NCBI GenBank assembly: GCA_038380795.1
Contig: CM076265.1
Span: forward strand, 806,001 to 870,000
DNA length: 64,000 nucleotides
Direction: 5' to 3'
From: Pyrocephalus nanus
Lineage: Eukaryota > Chordata > Aves > Passeriformes > Tyrannidae
Below are positions 22,301 through 37,300 of the stretch, piece after piece. The notes under the pieces are model-generated. The model saw only the letters and a list, made by a program, of their open reading frames with translations, was not told the DNA's origin and searched no databases. A program made the position numbers and the translations under genes. Position 1 is the stretch's first letter. The number at the start of each line of letters is the position of its first letter.

Positions 22301-25300
22301 GTTAATGTAAAAGGTGCCTGAACTCCTCCTGGTGTTTGTTGGGTGTCTGAGGTTACAATCCCGTCTAGGAGAAAATACTTCATTAAGGCCTGCATTTTCT
22401 TCTTTTCTCACCTTTTTGTTTTGTTTTGTTTTTAGAGGGAAAAACCTTTCCAAATTCCAAGCCAGATGAATGGAGGTTGAACGTGGGTTTTGTTCCAGTG
22501 ATAAATGAAAAGCCCGGTTATTTTTGCTTTCACCTCGTGTCACAGAGCACGAGCTGTGTAAGAACAGTTGATGAAACTAACGTTCTGCCCAATGGGCAAA
22601 ACAGTTACTGCCAACACGTGGTTTGGGGTATGGGCAGGTGTTCCCAAAGATTAGTCTTGTGCAGCTGTAAATGTGAGGTAAAGCACACGAGCAGAGTTGG
22701 GAAGATGGCCCACGTTGGCTGGGGCTGGTAAATCGAGCTGCTGTTGCTTTATCAGCCCGGCTGAATTTCCTAGTGAGTGTAACCCTGACTGGGGTGGAAG
22801 ATGAGGAGTTAACAAGTGCTGCTGTCTTCACTGCACAGGAATTCTCGTGCAGCAGCAGATGGATGTTTGACTTGATCCGACTTGGTGCAATAAAATGTTG
22901 GGTTTCACCCGGGAAACGGGAACCTCCCCTAGAAGCTGGGATCAGTTTTCCTCCATTGTAGGTGCAGTTAATGGTGGCACTTGAATTGCCCATCGGTAGC
23001 AACTTTCTGAAGTGCTTTTGATCACTGTTTGGGCCACTTGGATGTTCCAGGCACATGAGTGTCTCCAGAAGCTTTCCTTGTGAAGCTCGGTTTGGAATTT
23101 ATCTTTGGAGATTAAATACTACTCTAAAACAAAGATGTAAAATTCATTTGAAATCGTATATTGAAAGTCCAAGCCCTTGAAACCTCTCTTGACAGCAGTT
23201 TTGATTATCAGGCTCCACGTGTGAAAATCCAGGCAGGTTGTCTGTGAAATTGTGGTGCTTGGTGCTTGCAGGATTCAGTTTGGTCTGGTTTGTTTTTAAC
23301 TTGTCTCACAGCAACTTGTGTTCACTGGATACATGGTGAGTGAAGCACCTTCTGGTCAAAGGTTTGCAGATGCTGCTTTGATGTTTTGTTGACGCTTTCT
23401 GTTTAAGAAGAAAAAGACACACGATGTGTTGGGAGAGCCCCATTTGTGTTCTAGAGCCCTGTGTGTGTTCTAGAACTCACTTCTGTTGTAAAAGTCATTT
23501 ATTTTGAACATAAATGATGTTTAGAGCAAAATGCAGCTCTCTTGCAGTGTAGCCAAGTTGCCTGTAGATTCCTGGTTTCTATGGGAAATGCTGTGTGGTG
23601 GTGGTTTGGAAAGAATATCCAAACTTGGAGTTCCAGGCCTCTGACTTAATTCTGGGAACTGAGGAAGGTTTTTTTTCCTCTGGGGTGAGCTGCTCATCAA
23701 AGTGCAGTCTCAAACCAATAGTGTGGAGATACTTTTTTCTCGACTGTCAAACTTAACAGACTTTGGGGAAAATAAAAACATAAGAGCATCTGCAGCTGTT
23801 ATTTCAAAAGTAAATTCAGTTTAACCAGGAGACCTGTAAATGTTTTGTGTTCTGGAGTATTGGTGTTTTTGCATCCTTATATATTCTTGATTGTAACTCA
23901 GGACTGAAGCAGCTTCTCAGGATTTGGTGGGGGGTATGTGTGTGTATATATATATATATATATAAAAATATATAAAATTAGAAATTGTTTCCAGACAGTG
24001 AGCGTGAGAACTGTGGTGGGTTTTGAGAGGTTCTCAACTTCATGTTTAGTTAAACTGATATAGTTCAAGTGTTTCACCTTTTTGATTTTTTTCCCCCTGA
24101 CTATTTTTTTGAGGCAGTGGGAAGACTGATTTCGTTTTGGGGTTTTATTTGGTAATTTCTGGGCAGTTTTTGCTGCAAAGTTAAACAGATGACTGGGTGG
24201 AGATGATGGTGGAGGGCAGAGAAATTACAATGTAAAACAGGTTGATAAACTTCTGTTTTGCAACTTGTCTTTTATTTTGCTTCAGTGCAAAATATATTAC
24301 ACAGCTAATGTAAATTTTGGATTATCTTCATCGCTTGGTGCTGTCCAAAGCATCCATGCAGGTTTGGAGATACCTCAGAAAACAGGCTTGCAGTGTCCCC
24401 TTCATGTTTTCTTTGCCTGTGCTGAAGTTTGCATTACAAAAGGGCTGCTCCAGCTGGTCGAGGAGGTTACCTTGTCCCCTTGCACCTTGTCACACACACT
24501 CGTGCTGCTGTCATTGCTCTGACCACATCACTGAAATGATCAGGTTAAATATAGAGCCTCCCTCCTGCTCCTGACCCCCTTTTTGGAGGGTTATTTTTAA
24601 TCTGATGATTCCAGTGATCCAGTTTAGAGCACAGCACTGTAAATGACTGTACCAGCACAGCTGAGTGGTCAGGCATTTGTAAAGCCACTCTTGATTGGGA
24701 AGGTAATGTCATGGGACTGCATTTTCTTGTTTTCACTTCAGGATGACATTTGTGAGGCAATTCAGAGGAGGTAAAGAGAGCTTGGGTGTAGGGGAAGGTG
24801 TCTCTTCCCTCAATAAGGAACTGAATTTTGGATTCCTGTTCAAGTAAACTCCAGGGTGTGGTTAAACAATAAACATCAGCACCTTCCCCTTGCCCCCGGG
24901 AGCCTGTTTGGAGTGCTTTTCTCCCAGGAAACTCCAGAATCCTTGAGGTTTCTCAGGGGAAAAAGCTGGAGCAGGGTGGCTTTGCTGCCTGGATAACTGG
25001 GGAGCTGCTGACTCATGAGCTGTTCAATACACAATTTATGTGCTCACTTTGCCACTGGATTATTATTTTTTCTGCTGGTTTAGCTTTTATGCTTGGAGAT
25101 CTCTATCTGATGAGTGAGGGTGAGGTTCTGTAAGGGGGGAATCAGGAAAATCTTTCCCTCTTGCAGGCACTGCAGTGGGTTGCTAAGCAGGAATTTTACT
25201 GCAGTTGTTTTACAGCACTAATGCTGGTCTTAGATTGCTGGTAGAGATTTAAAAGGAGGCATTTCACTTAATATTTGTGTGTAATGCAGCCTTTGGATCT

Positions 25301-28300
25301 GAGAGTGTGTTTGGGATGATAGGAAAATGCTTACTTGGCATTTGAAATCTTTGTGATAATGTACAACGAAGTGCACATTTGCTTGTCCTCTGCATTGCAG
25401 CTGACAGGGCTTTCCTTCCTCTGCTTCTACCTTCCCATTTCAATGTTTTTAAGGAAGAACAAGTGAAGACAAGTAACTTTCCTTCTATTCCTTTGATTTT
25501 TACTTGAATAAAACCAAGCAAAGCATTTACATCAGATTTCTAAATACTTGACCATTTCAGAAAACCTTGTGCCTTGTTCCACGTGTTATTTGATATCTTA
25601 ATCTGCAAAACCAGCCATGCTGAAATGCAGCAGCATGGGAACAGTATACAGAAATTGTAATTATTTAGGAGATTTTTTCTCTTCCCACCCTCGTGTCCTC
25701 AGCCACCAGCATGGATTGTGAGTGCTTTGCAGCAGAGTTTTGCTATACATATTTCCCCAAACAAGGAAGTGTTCTGGAATGTGAAGTTCTGCCCTGTTTG
25801 TTTTACTGTTGGTTGTGGGTTTGTGTTGCAGGCTGGCTCACAGACTTTGTGGGGTTGTTAATGCATTTCTGTAGACCCTGTGTGATGGTGTTTGCAGGGT
25901 GTTCACTGTGCAGCCTCCCAAACAGTTGTGACCAAGGAATTGTGATCTGCAGCAAGGGGGTCAGTGACTCAAAGGAGTAGAGCTTAGTTTAACATTTCCT
26001 TGTGTGCAAGCCAGTTTTTTGTAGGATTTAAGTCCCCTTAGGCAGGGAAGTCCTGGATAGGCCTGGCTTTACTCTGGAGCTCTTTTCCCCTCCCTTTTGG
26101 CTTCACAGCTCAGCCACGCTGAGAGAACGGATGAGAACTGTTGTGTGATTGCCCAACCGTGTCAGCATCTGTTCTAAAATCGGTGTGGAGCAGAGTGAAC
26201 TGACCTTACTTCCTGTTGGGGGAGGTCTGCAATGTGCCAAGTGCTCTTCAGGGCTGCTTTTTGATGTGTTCTGAGCTGGGGCTGCTGCCTTTAACAACTG
26301 TCACCATGCAGTGTCTGTCCCCAGCAGCAAATTCTCAGTCATGTATTTTTAAGTTCTTCCTTGGACTTTGCCTTTGACTTTCATCTTTCAGATGAAGAAG
26401 TTAAATTTTGTATCTCCTGTAGGACCTCCAAAGAAATAAACTGGGCATTGGGTGACATCAACAGGCCTGAGTCTCATAAGGGTGATTGTGTTTCAGCATC
26501 AAATACCCTCTAAGAGGGGCTGTCCTGGTAAAGTTTGGCAGACTTGGAGCTTTCTAGAAGGTCTGAGATTGAGCTTTAAGTCAAATTAACTGGAAAAATA
26601 TCAGTAAAATGAAACAAAGGCCAAAAGCAACAACAAAAAAGTCACTCAGTGGCAAATATAAACCCTAAAACGGTGTTGCATCAGGGGTTTGATTCTTTCA
26701 CATTAAGAATTAGTTTTTCCTCTCACTTTTCATGTTATGCTAGATTGGGAAGATAATAGTTAAGGATTCATTTTAATAACTTTTTTATTAGATCAAGGCA
26801 AATTTCATGCAAAATACAATCGTGTGATAATACAGAAATGGTGAAAACAGGTTAATAATGAGGTATGTCCTTCTTACTGACTTTGCTTCCTTTTGAAGGC
26901 CCTTTCTCCTTGACCTGTAGAGTCTCTGTCTTGGGCATGCAGGAGTTTTACCTGCTTTTGTGGTCGTGTCAGTGTTCTGCATGAGTTTCTATTGAAGTAG
27001 ATTAGAGAACTGATCCTGCTGAAAATTAGCCTGATGATTCCTTTTTCAGTTTCTTCCCATGAAAAAAAAAATCCTTAATGCTCTCGAAGGAAACTGTTTT
27101 AGAGCTATTAATATGACTTGTGTTGGTGGGCATTCTTGCACAGAGCATCAGAAACTATTTTAAATTGTTAACAACTCTTTTAACTGATGCAACTACAGAC
27201 AATTACAGTTCTGGATCCTGACAGAGTTGACAGTGGAGGTTTGCAGTTGTGTTTTTGGGGGTGTAGTGACACAGTGAGCTCTAGCTCAGACCTCAGTTCA
27301 GCTCCCTGATGATTGGACTGAAGGGAATGCAGTGAGAGTGGTGTTCCCTTTGGGAGGAGTGTGTGTTTCCTTAGAAATTCACTCCAGTCATGAAGACACA
27401 CTGTGATAGCCAAATAAAGGTTAAAATGTTTATCCCTTAGGGAAGTATTTACATTTTTTTTTAATCCAGAAGACAGTTTTTCTGGGCTAGTCTTTTTACA
27501 TGGCAGTTTGATGCCTGTGTAAGGTATTACAGTCTGGTTACTGTAATTACAGTACATAACTCTGTTGGCACAGGTAGGAAAAAGCAGTTACTGGATTTAG
27601 ACTCTTCCTAACAGTATTTGTCTTGCTTTTCAGAGCAAACTTGATGATTACCAGGAACGAATGAACAAGGGAGAACGTCTGAATCAAGATCAACTGGTAA
27701 AAACAACAACGAAACCCCACTATTCAGATCTCTGTTCCGTTGTTGTGTGTTCTTGGTGGGGAGTTAAGGGATGGATTTCACTTGCCCTGAGTAGTTGAGT
27801 TAGAGGTGGAGCTCAGACCAGTAATAAGCTGTGTGTGTGTGTGTCTGTCCCAGCTCTGAGTGCAGGTGGGGAGCTCCAGATGAGCTCTGTGCTGCTTCTC
27901 TTCTTGTTGGGGCTGGTTCTTGAAGGAGCTTCTTGGAGAGCTCAATTCAACAGCAGTTGTGCAGTTGTTATAAATATGGAACAAGTAACAATTTAAATTC
28001 AATATGCAAACGTGCATATTGATACTTCAAGAGATTACCAGATGCTCAGTAATCAAGGCTTTCTTGATGATTTTTAACACTGAGAAAAGCAGCAAAAAGA
28101 TACCTGCAGCTATTGCAGCTGTTGACACTTCCAGAGCTGCTTCCCTTGGTCCATGTGCTCTTCTCATCTGCCAGACCTTCACTTGGGCCCTGCTGTGCCA
28201 GCTGAAAACTGAAATATCGGTGTATTTTTATCTTGTAATGGCATCTTGTGAAGATAAACCACAATCAAGTTGCTGTTTGAGGAGCAGGGCAGAGGACTGA

Positions 28301-31300
28301 CACGTCATGTTGAGGAGGGAAGCTCATGATGAAGTTTTAGGAGGGCAGTAGCTTGACTGCCAGTGCATAATTGGCACAGTCCTCATTCAGGGATGCTGCA
28401 TCTCACTTAGGAACTAAGAATGTGGGGATTTATTTGTTAAAAGTCTGTGGGGGTTTTTTTCTATTTGTGATGGTTTACATTTGTGGTTTTCTTTGTTGTT
28501 TTTTTAGGATGCAGTGTCAAAATACCAGGAAGTGACAAATAATCTGGAATTTGCTAAAGAACTGCAGAGGAGTTTCATGGCTCTGAGCCAAGATGTAAGT
28601 AAAAGATCAAGCCATGCCATGTGGGTTTTCCAGACCTTTGGGCTTTCAGTGGTGCAGTCAGTAGTCACCTCTGTTTATAGGGATTAATTGGTCATGGTTT
28701 CCTGTATGTGTGACTCTTCTATGTATTAGCTGGTGTCAGGTTTTCTGAAGACGATTTCTGAGAGATTTTCCTGATGCATTACATAAAGGTATGGAAACAA
28801 GAATAATGTTGTAATTTTCTGTCAGAAAAATAAGTGTTGAAAACAGTGGGGTCACAGAACAGGCCTGTCATACAGTGTTACAGATGGTCACTCCCTGCCA
28901 GTTTCCTTAAAGGGATTTCACAGGCCTGCTTCTGACTCTGGGCTTTCAGTTCTTGATTTACCACATGGCATAAAGTCTCAGCACCTGAAAGCATTGCATT
29001 TGCTTTGTTACAGTATTCTTCCTGTCTTGTTAATTGCACATAGTCTGAATGAAACCGCAGTCTGAGACAAGATTACTCTTCCTTTCATAAGGGATCAATG
29101 ACCTGAACATCAGTAAAACAGTCTTTTCTGTTGGTGTTTTATCAAGGATGCAAAGTAAGTGACCAAGAGTTCAGCTCTGAAAAGTTCTGGAAGGAGCAGC
29201 AGCGCTGGAGGAGTTGGTTGTGCAGCAGACTGGTCTAATGAGTGTATTTAGTTTGTGAACAGACTATGTGATAATGTGAAGGGCAGCAGCATCCACGTGT
29301 TACACACGGCTTTCTCTGTTGTAGCTGTACATTTGTAGGACTCTAAGCCAAGCTGTTCTTTGCTTTTCTTGCACCAGGGTTCCATCTGTGTTTATGGAAC
29401 GTTAGTAATGGAGAACTTGTCTTTCCTGGGCCAGTTTGTCCTGAGGTGTTTCCCTGGTTAGCTGACAGCAGCCACTGAATCCAAATTGGGGCTCTGCTTT
29501 CAAACTTGGTTGCAGATCTTTGGGATTGGAGTTAGTTCTCATTCAGTTGATTTTAAGATATGTCTCTGATGTTAAAAAAGAAATTTAGATGTTTCAAAAG
29601 TGAGAAAGTTGCTGTCACAAGCTACATTTTTGGAAAGAGAAGGTTTAAGCTAAAAAGGAAACAAGCTGAATTTGGGATGCTTAGATTAAGAATGGAAGAA
29701 ACATCCTGTAGGTTCAGACCAGTGTTGCATTTAAGACCTGTGTTGTGACTGCAGGTTTAGAAGGCTCAGTGCAGAGCACAAGGTTGATGATTATCATCCA
29801 CTCCCTTCCAGCATCTGTGAAAATGCCAGGGTAGATGCAGATTTGTTCCCCGTAGTGTCTGACTGGGGACCTCATGTCCAAGAATTCCTTTAAATCCTTT
29901 CTGAACTGGCTGATCCCATCTATCTCCCCAGCCTCTCATGGCAAAACGTTCCATGAGTTCTCTCCCGTGGTACATGAAAAAACAAATGCTTTTGTTACTC
30001 TGATCTAAGCTGCTCTCCTGGTGGTTCCAGTGAATCCCTCCTGCTGTCCTGGGAGATGGTGAATAACCTCTCTACCTTTCCTTAGCAATAAAAGCCCTTT
30101 CCAATGTGTTGTTCCTTGGGTTCCCCCAGATCCAGAAGACAATAAAGAAGACGGCTCGCAGGGAGCAGCTGATGCGGGAGGAGGCCGAGCAGAAGCGTTT
30201 AAAGACGGTGCTGGAGCTGCAGTTCATCCTGGAGAAGTTGGGGGACGATGAAGTTCGCAGCGACCTGAAACAAGGCTCCAACGGGGTCCCAGTGCTGACA
30301 GAGGAGGAGCTGACAGTGCTGGATGAGTTCTACAAGCTGGTGTACCCTGAGCGAGACATGAACGTCAGGTGGGGTTACAGCAAAGAGCTTTGCTCTCTGA
30401 CTGTCAGTCGCTTCATGTGTTTACTGTAGTCACTGAAAGACTTAGGAAGAAATTAACTCTTACTAATTATTTTTTAAGGTTGAATGAGCAGTATGAGCAA
30501 GCATCTGTTCACCTGTGGGACTTACTGGAAGGGAAGGAAAAACCAGTTTGTGGAACAACCTGTAAGTGTAGTCTCAGTATGAAGAGAGACAGCACACTGA
30601 ATTTGTGCTTGAATTAAAATACACTTCTGGTATAAGAGAACTTAGGCAGTTACTTACCTTTGTGAGTTTTTAGAGTAACTCCTATTTTTCACAGATCTTG
30701 ACCGGAGTAGCAATAACTTCTGAAGTGTGGGCTCACTGTGTAGTGCATTTTTTTCATGCTGACACAGCATTACTCAGTATTTAAGCAGCTATTTCAGCAA
30801 TATTCTGCTGCTGGTGGTGCTTAGTAGCAATTCTTTGTTTTGTGGAGACCTGTGCATGAACAAGGAGCTTTGTCAAGAACATCCAATACATAAACTTGAA
30901 TGGCCTTCATTGGTGTGATGTTCTCTCCCTGGGCTCCTGCAGAAAGCATTCTGGTTTTGCCATATTTTCACTGAACTCTGCAGACCAGGCTGTGATCATG
31001 CCAGTAGTCTGCTTTTTTGCAGAAATAAAAATCTCCACAGCAATCTCCAGTAATCTGCCTTGCCAGCGTGGCTGATTTCCTGTGGGTTAAGGTGCCCAAC
31101 CACTCATCTGAGGCATTGAATGCCAGTGGTTTTGCTTACAAAGGCTGATCTGAGCCACTTCACCTCAGAGGAAGAACCTTCACCAAGGTGGCACCTGTGG
31201 AATTTCTTTTGCAAGAAATTGGTTTACAGGAGTGTTTTTTTAATGAGGAAAATACAAACAAGTCGGATACAGTTGAAAGCTCAGTGAGTTTTGAAAACTT

Positions 31301-34300
31301 TCCAAACTCAAAACTAAGCAACCAGAGGTGATCTTTTTAATAGGAGGAATAAAAGAAAAAAAAAAGGCTTTGAAGTGTTTCACAAATCTTCTGGGGAGTA
31401 TTATATGCTCTTAGGGTTATTCTTGCCCTTAAGAAAGTAGTTATTTATTGATTTATTTAATGTAATCTAGTAAGAAGAAGTCCTGTCAGTAGTGGTCATG
31501 CAGTGGCTTGGGACATCTCCCCAGCAGAAAGGGTAATAAAATTTGTGTGATCTCAGGGAAGGGAGGCAGAGATGATGAGGACTGAGTCAGTGTTAATCTC
31601 TGACTTGCACTGTCCTAGACAAAGCCCTGAGGGAGTTGGTGGAACGGATCCTTCAGACCAGTTACTTCGACAGCACCCACAACCACCAGAACGGGCTGTG
31701 CGAGGAGGAGGAGGCAGCACCTGCACCGGCAGTAGAAGACACCGTGGCAGAGGCTGGTGAGAACATCAGGATGCCTGGGACTGATCTGTTGTTGCTGTAC
31801 TGGTTTGTCTCTGGGTTCCTCACAATGATTACATGGCAGATTGAAGTTCTGCCTGCCTGAGGCTTTCCCATTTTCCAGTGGTTCCCATCGCTTTAATCTT
31901 TGTGAGGAGGGAACACTTTAGAAGCAAAGTCTTAAGCTCACACAATTTAACTTGGGAATATTGTATCAAATTTAAAAAAAAAAAATCATTACTTCTTTCC
32001 TTTTTCAGTATGTGGTGGAGAAAAAGGAAACTTGAGGTAGCTGAACATGACTCACCCCAGCAAGAATTTAATGGGGGTTTTTTCTCATTCAAAACTCTCA
32101 GATTATTTTTTATTACCAGTATTCTGTTATTGCCCCTCACATTCTGAGATACAAGAAGAGGTTTTTTTGGTCTAACTTTATCTTCTTGATCTGTAACATA
32201 TGTGGGGGGGGAGGTTTTTCTGTTTGTTTGTTTTGGTGGGTTGTGTTGTTTTTGTTTGTTGGAGTTGGTTGTTAATGTTTGGTTTTTTTGTTTTGTTTGG
32301 GGGGGGGTCTTCTCTTTGGGTTTTTACTTGGTTTTCTTGTTTGATTTTCTTATACAGGGTGGTTTTTTTCCCCCCACATAAATTGTATATTTCTTTTTCT
32401 TACAGAACCTGATGCAGCAGAAGAATTTACTGAACCAACTGAAGTTGAATCAACTGAGGTATTATTCACTGGAAAGACTGTCATTTTGTGTACCTTTAAT
32501 GCCACTTACTTTTACTTTCATACCCTTTCTTATTTTTATTTTAGTATGTAAACAGACAATTCATGGCAGAGGCTCAGTTCAGCAGTAGTGAGAAGGAACA
32601 GGTAGATGAGTGGACAGTTGAAACGGTTGAGGTAAGATCTTGTGTACTGCAGGTAAAATTGCAATCCCTGTTTCTGCTGGCTCACAATTCATGAGAGGTT
32701 TTAGTATTGCATCCCTTCTCCCCCAATATATAAAAACAAATACATATATTTAAGTAGGCTTGGACTCACCACTCATTCTTTAATTACATATTTAGCTCAG
32801 GAGTAACTAAAATAAAAAGAAATAAAACTTACACAGTCTGGCTAAGTTTACAGAGAACTTGCTTTTGTTCATTAGTGGCTTGCTTGGGAAAACAGGACTT
32901 AAAAGTCTTGGGCTTAAAAAAAAAGACTTGAAATAGTTTTTTGAAGCTTTTTTTTTTTAGGAGAATGTAGCTGCTAATAGAGAACTTCAGGTTTATCTGC
33001 CCAGCTGCTGACAGCATGGCATAGTTGTGCTTTCATTGAGCAGGTCCATGGAGAGGGAGCTGAAAGGAGTAACTCAACTAATAACCTGCAGGTTGTTTAT
33101 GTGTGTGATTTGATGTTAAAATATGCTTGTGTGTCGTCTCTGCTTCCAAGGACTACAGTTCCTCGAGTATTGCACTTGTTACTACTTTGCAGTTGAGTGA
33201 TTGTTCTCTTGTGGTGTTTGTGGTGAACTGGTGTTGGGATCCATTCCCAGTTAAGTTATTTATTTGCTGGAATTTCTGTTCTTCATGTGCTGGAAAGGAC
33301 AGGTCCCATGGAGTCATTCAGGTGTTTGATGTGTTGGAATTTGAATTGTGTCCATCTGTCACAAACAAGTATGAGCAGCACCTTTTGGGTGCTGGAAATT
33401 CCATTTTTGCATTCACTTTACCAGCAAATTCCAGATTGTCGATTTTTTAGACTCTTCCTTGGTTTCTTCAGGCTGTTTGAAGTGTAGGAGTGGGGTAAGT
33501 GTTCAGCATCTTGTGGTGAAAAAGAGAGCCTGCCTGTTTTATGTGGAGTCTGCCTGAAATTTGTCTCTCAGGGTTTTCAGGACCACTGAAGGATTTAGTA
33601 ATGCCCAGGATGGGTGGGAGGTTTCTAGAACCAGCCACACAGCTTTGCCATGGATGTGAACGCTTGGTAGTTAATTGTCCTAGTATTCCATTCCCTTATG
33701 TAAAAAACCCCAAAATATCACTGCTATTGAATGTGTTTTAAGAAGTCTTTTAAAAAAACTGAAGAGGCCCTCCAAGCCACACATTAAAGTCATGCTGGAT
33801 TGAAGTATTCTAGAAGGCAGAGCATTTTAGAATTACACCCACAGTGTATCTGTGTGTACACCAAGTGTCCACAGTTCTCTCTAGTTCTTAATACTGTGGA
33901 TGAAGGCACAGCTCAGGTTGAAAATTCGTGTCTCAGATTTCAGCAGCTCATTTTTCATGCATCTTTCCTAGTCAGCTAAATCTGCACTGTCAGCTTTGTT
34001 TTCCTAGAACAATACAGAGAATATACACTGAGGTTGTCCTTTTTGTCCCAGTATCTTGGACATTGTAAAAAGGAATCAGGCAGAAGAAAAAATGGAGTTG
34101 AAGACTTTGTTTGTAATTCAGAACCTTATTTTCTCAGATGTAACATAAACAATTATGCCTTTGACATTGTTCTTGCTGCCCTGACTGGCATCCCAGTCCC
34201 ATTTGCCTTGGGAACACAACTGACTTGTCCTTAGGGAAGCTCATGATGCACAGTGTTCAGAGCTTTGTGCTCCTCAGCTCCAGGTGGCTGTGGCATTTAA

Positions 34301-37300
34301 GAGAGTGATAGCTGGCAATTTTGGAAGCTGAAAGAGAACATTTCCTCAGAAAATCTCCATAATTTTTCCTGAAGGGGAAGGATATCATAAACTCATCTCT
34401 TTTTCAGTAGATGGGATACAGTCAGGATTTCTGTGCTATGTTTGTAGTTTGAGAAGTGATGGTGTCTCACAGGACGTTTTTTGTATGGGCCTTCTGTAAT
34501 TTTGAATTAAAGAATTTTCTTGTAAATTTTCCAAGTTATATGATTTTCTAATTTTGGTGAATATGTCCTTTGCTGGTAATAGTATTTGTGGGGTTTTGTG
34601 TTGTTGTTTGGTGGGCTTTTAATTGATTTTTTATAAGTGCTTTCTTCGTCATAAGGAATACCCTGAATCTGTTTGTATGCAAAGTTCTCTGTGTCTTAAA
34701 TTACATTGGTTGGATGGATTTTGTGTTCTCAGACTGACAGAATATGAGTTCATTCTGGTTGTTCTGTGGTCTCGTTAAACTTCTGGTTTTCCCTTTGCCC
34801 CTCCTTCTCCCTTGGCCTTCTGTGGCCTGTCCTGATTGTGTCTGCTGCCGGTGTCAAGGGCAGGGGCCAGAGGGGAGCCTGCAATTTGAGTCAGATACTG
34901 CTCTCCTGAAATAAAGCTGCACTGTGCTGCTCTGTCCCCAAGATCAATGGACGTGCATGGTCAGGAATAATTTGCTTTTTGGGTAATGATCCTTTTATTT
35001 GAGTGGTCTCTGTACCTTTTCCATGCAGCCCTGTTAAAGAGCTGTTAAATTTAGAACTGTCCTGTCCATTGGCAACTGAACACACTCAACTTGAAATTTG
35101 TTTAGCAGTCTCATCCTGCTCTGATTGTACTTGGTCAGAGTACCTGGTGGTGCTAATAAGAATAAAGAAATAGGCCCTAAATTATTTCATTTGACATTAA
35201 AAGAGGAGTTTTGAAAAAGAGGATCTAGGATCTGAAGCACCACCTGAAGTTCATGCTGTACTATTGCTGAAAAAGGGAAATGATAACATTTTGTCCCTGT
35301 TGTGTGTTCTTGATGATTCCATCAGCTTGTATTTTTTTCCTGAAGATACTGGATTTGTATTAATGACTTGGACTTCATAAGTTTAATGACAGTGCTTAAA
35401 TAATTTTTTGGGTAATAATTATGCAGACCAGTAGTCGATGGTTTTACAGCTCCAGTTTTACCCAGTGATCTGGCTTGTGGTTTTTCTTTGACTTTCCAAC
35501 TTTGTAATGTGCCAAAGGCCTATATATGTGATCTAAATAAGATTTGCAGATAATTTTTTATTTCTTTATTTGGAAACAGTTAAGATTGTGAAATTTGGGG
35601 ACTGTGTGATGGACCAGAGCAGTTGTGCTTGGTACACACACGGGAATTGTCCAATCTCTTCTCTGTGGATGGCTGATAGCAGTGATTGGGATCTGAAGGG
35701 AATCTTGGAAAGGACTGTAGATTGTGGTTCCTTTTTAGTTTTGTTGATACTTTCTGTTACAGATGGCTAGGGATTTGGTCAAGGAACAGGTCACTGGAGT
35801 TTGTGAGGCAATTGCATGTGCAGAATGTCATACCCAAACAAGGTTTGGAAGTGTGAGCAAGAAGTAGGAATACTGGAAGATGCTGTGGGTTTCTTTGAGA
35901 AATCTGAAAAAAAGAAAAAAAAATTACAGGCTTTAGTGGCAATTTAAAGTTCAGACCTGTGGTTATAGCACTGGTTTGTCACGTGTCCTGACTGCTGTAC
36001 AAAAGTCTGCCTCCTGCAGTTCTGATGAGAAATCAGGTATTTCACATAAATATGTTGAACTTTCAGGTGCATGTATCCTAATTTATATCCTGTGCAACTG
36101 TAAGTTGAAGGCATTCCTGTTTCTCTGGAAGTTTATTAATATTAGAAGCTCATGGGAATAGGGAAGTGATAGACAAGTTATTGACAATGGTGTTTCTAAA
36201 GGACATTTGTTGAAATGAAAAGGGCACTTCTGTATTCTGGGAGCTGCTCAAAGCACAGCTGATTTAGGGACATCCAAGTGCTCCTTTGTGCAGCTCAGCT
36301 GTCCTTGTTGCTGTTTGTTTTCAAACTCTTTGATGATGGGTGTTCTCAGCTGCTCATGTCCAGCTTTCCTGGTGGCTCTGCTGTCTCTGAGAAGGTGGTA
36401 TTTGTTGCACATTTGATGTGTTGCTCTATTGGAATCTGTCTGGTAAATCTGAGCTTTCCTGCCCACTGTGAGTTGTGCTTCTGCTTCTGGGCTTCTGGTG
36501 TCCCCCCATGGTGCTGCCTTGCAATGCTGCCTGCTGTTCCCTGAGACAGTAAATCAGTTTGCTAGAAGAAAAGTGGCTGTGAAAATGGACCATTTTGAAG
36601 TCTTAAAGACCCAGAAATTCTGACTCCACTTGTACTTATTAAAAATAATTGTTTCCCATTTGTGCATATTTCTGAAGCTTTTCTCATCCCCACCTCTCTT
36701 TAAATTTCCAAGTGCTGATAAAGTGCTGTCTCACATCTTGCTCTAAAAACCCCCTAATATTTTATTAATGGAGAAAAGAGTAGATGGAGAGAAAACAGAG
36801 CACTGTAATCCTGTGAGTGCTCAGTTTAGAAGCTGTCACTGGTACTGGCATGACTGTAGGATGTAGTATTTTTCTTCAACACCACTACAGTAATTCCATC
36901 CATAATGAGTTAGGCAACAGCCATAAATTCCAAGAACTACCAGGTCACTTTTGTGTTGACTGGAGCTGACATTTGAATTGCTTGTCTCTTGCTAGGTGGT
37001 AAATTCGCTGCAGCAGCAGACACAAGCGACATCTCCTCCTGTTCCTGAACCTCACACGCTCCCCACTGTGGCTCAGGCAGATCCTCTGGTGAGAAGGCAG
37101 CGAGTACAGGACCTCATGGCACAGATGCAGGGCCCCTACAACTTCATGCAGGTATTTCTCTATTCTGGCTGCTCATGTTTTTAAGATGTAGTAAATTGAA
37201 TTTGATTTTTTTTTTTTAAATTGTTTTTGATTTTTTTTTCCCCTTCAGGACTCCATGCTGGAATTTGAGAACCAAACACTTGATCCTGCCATTGTATCTG

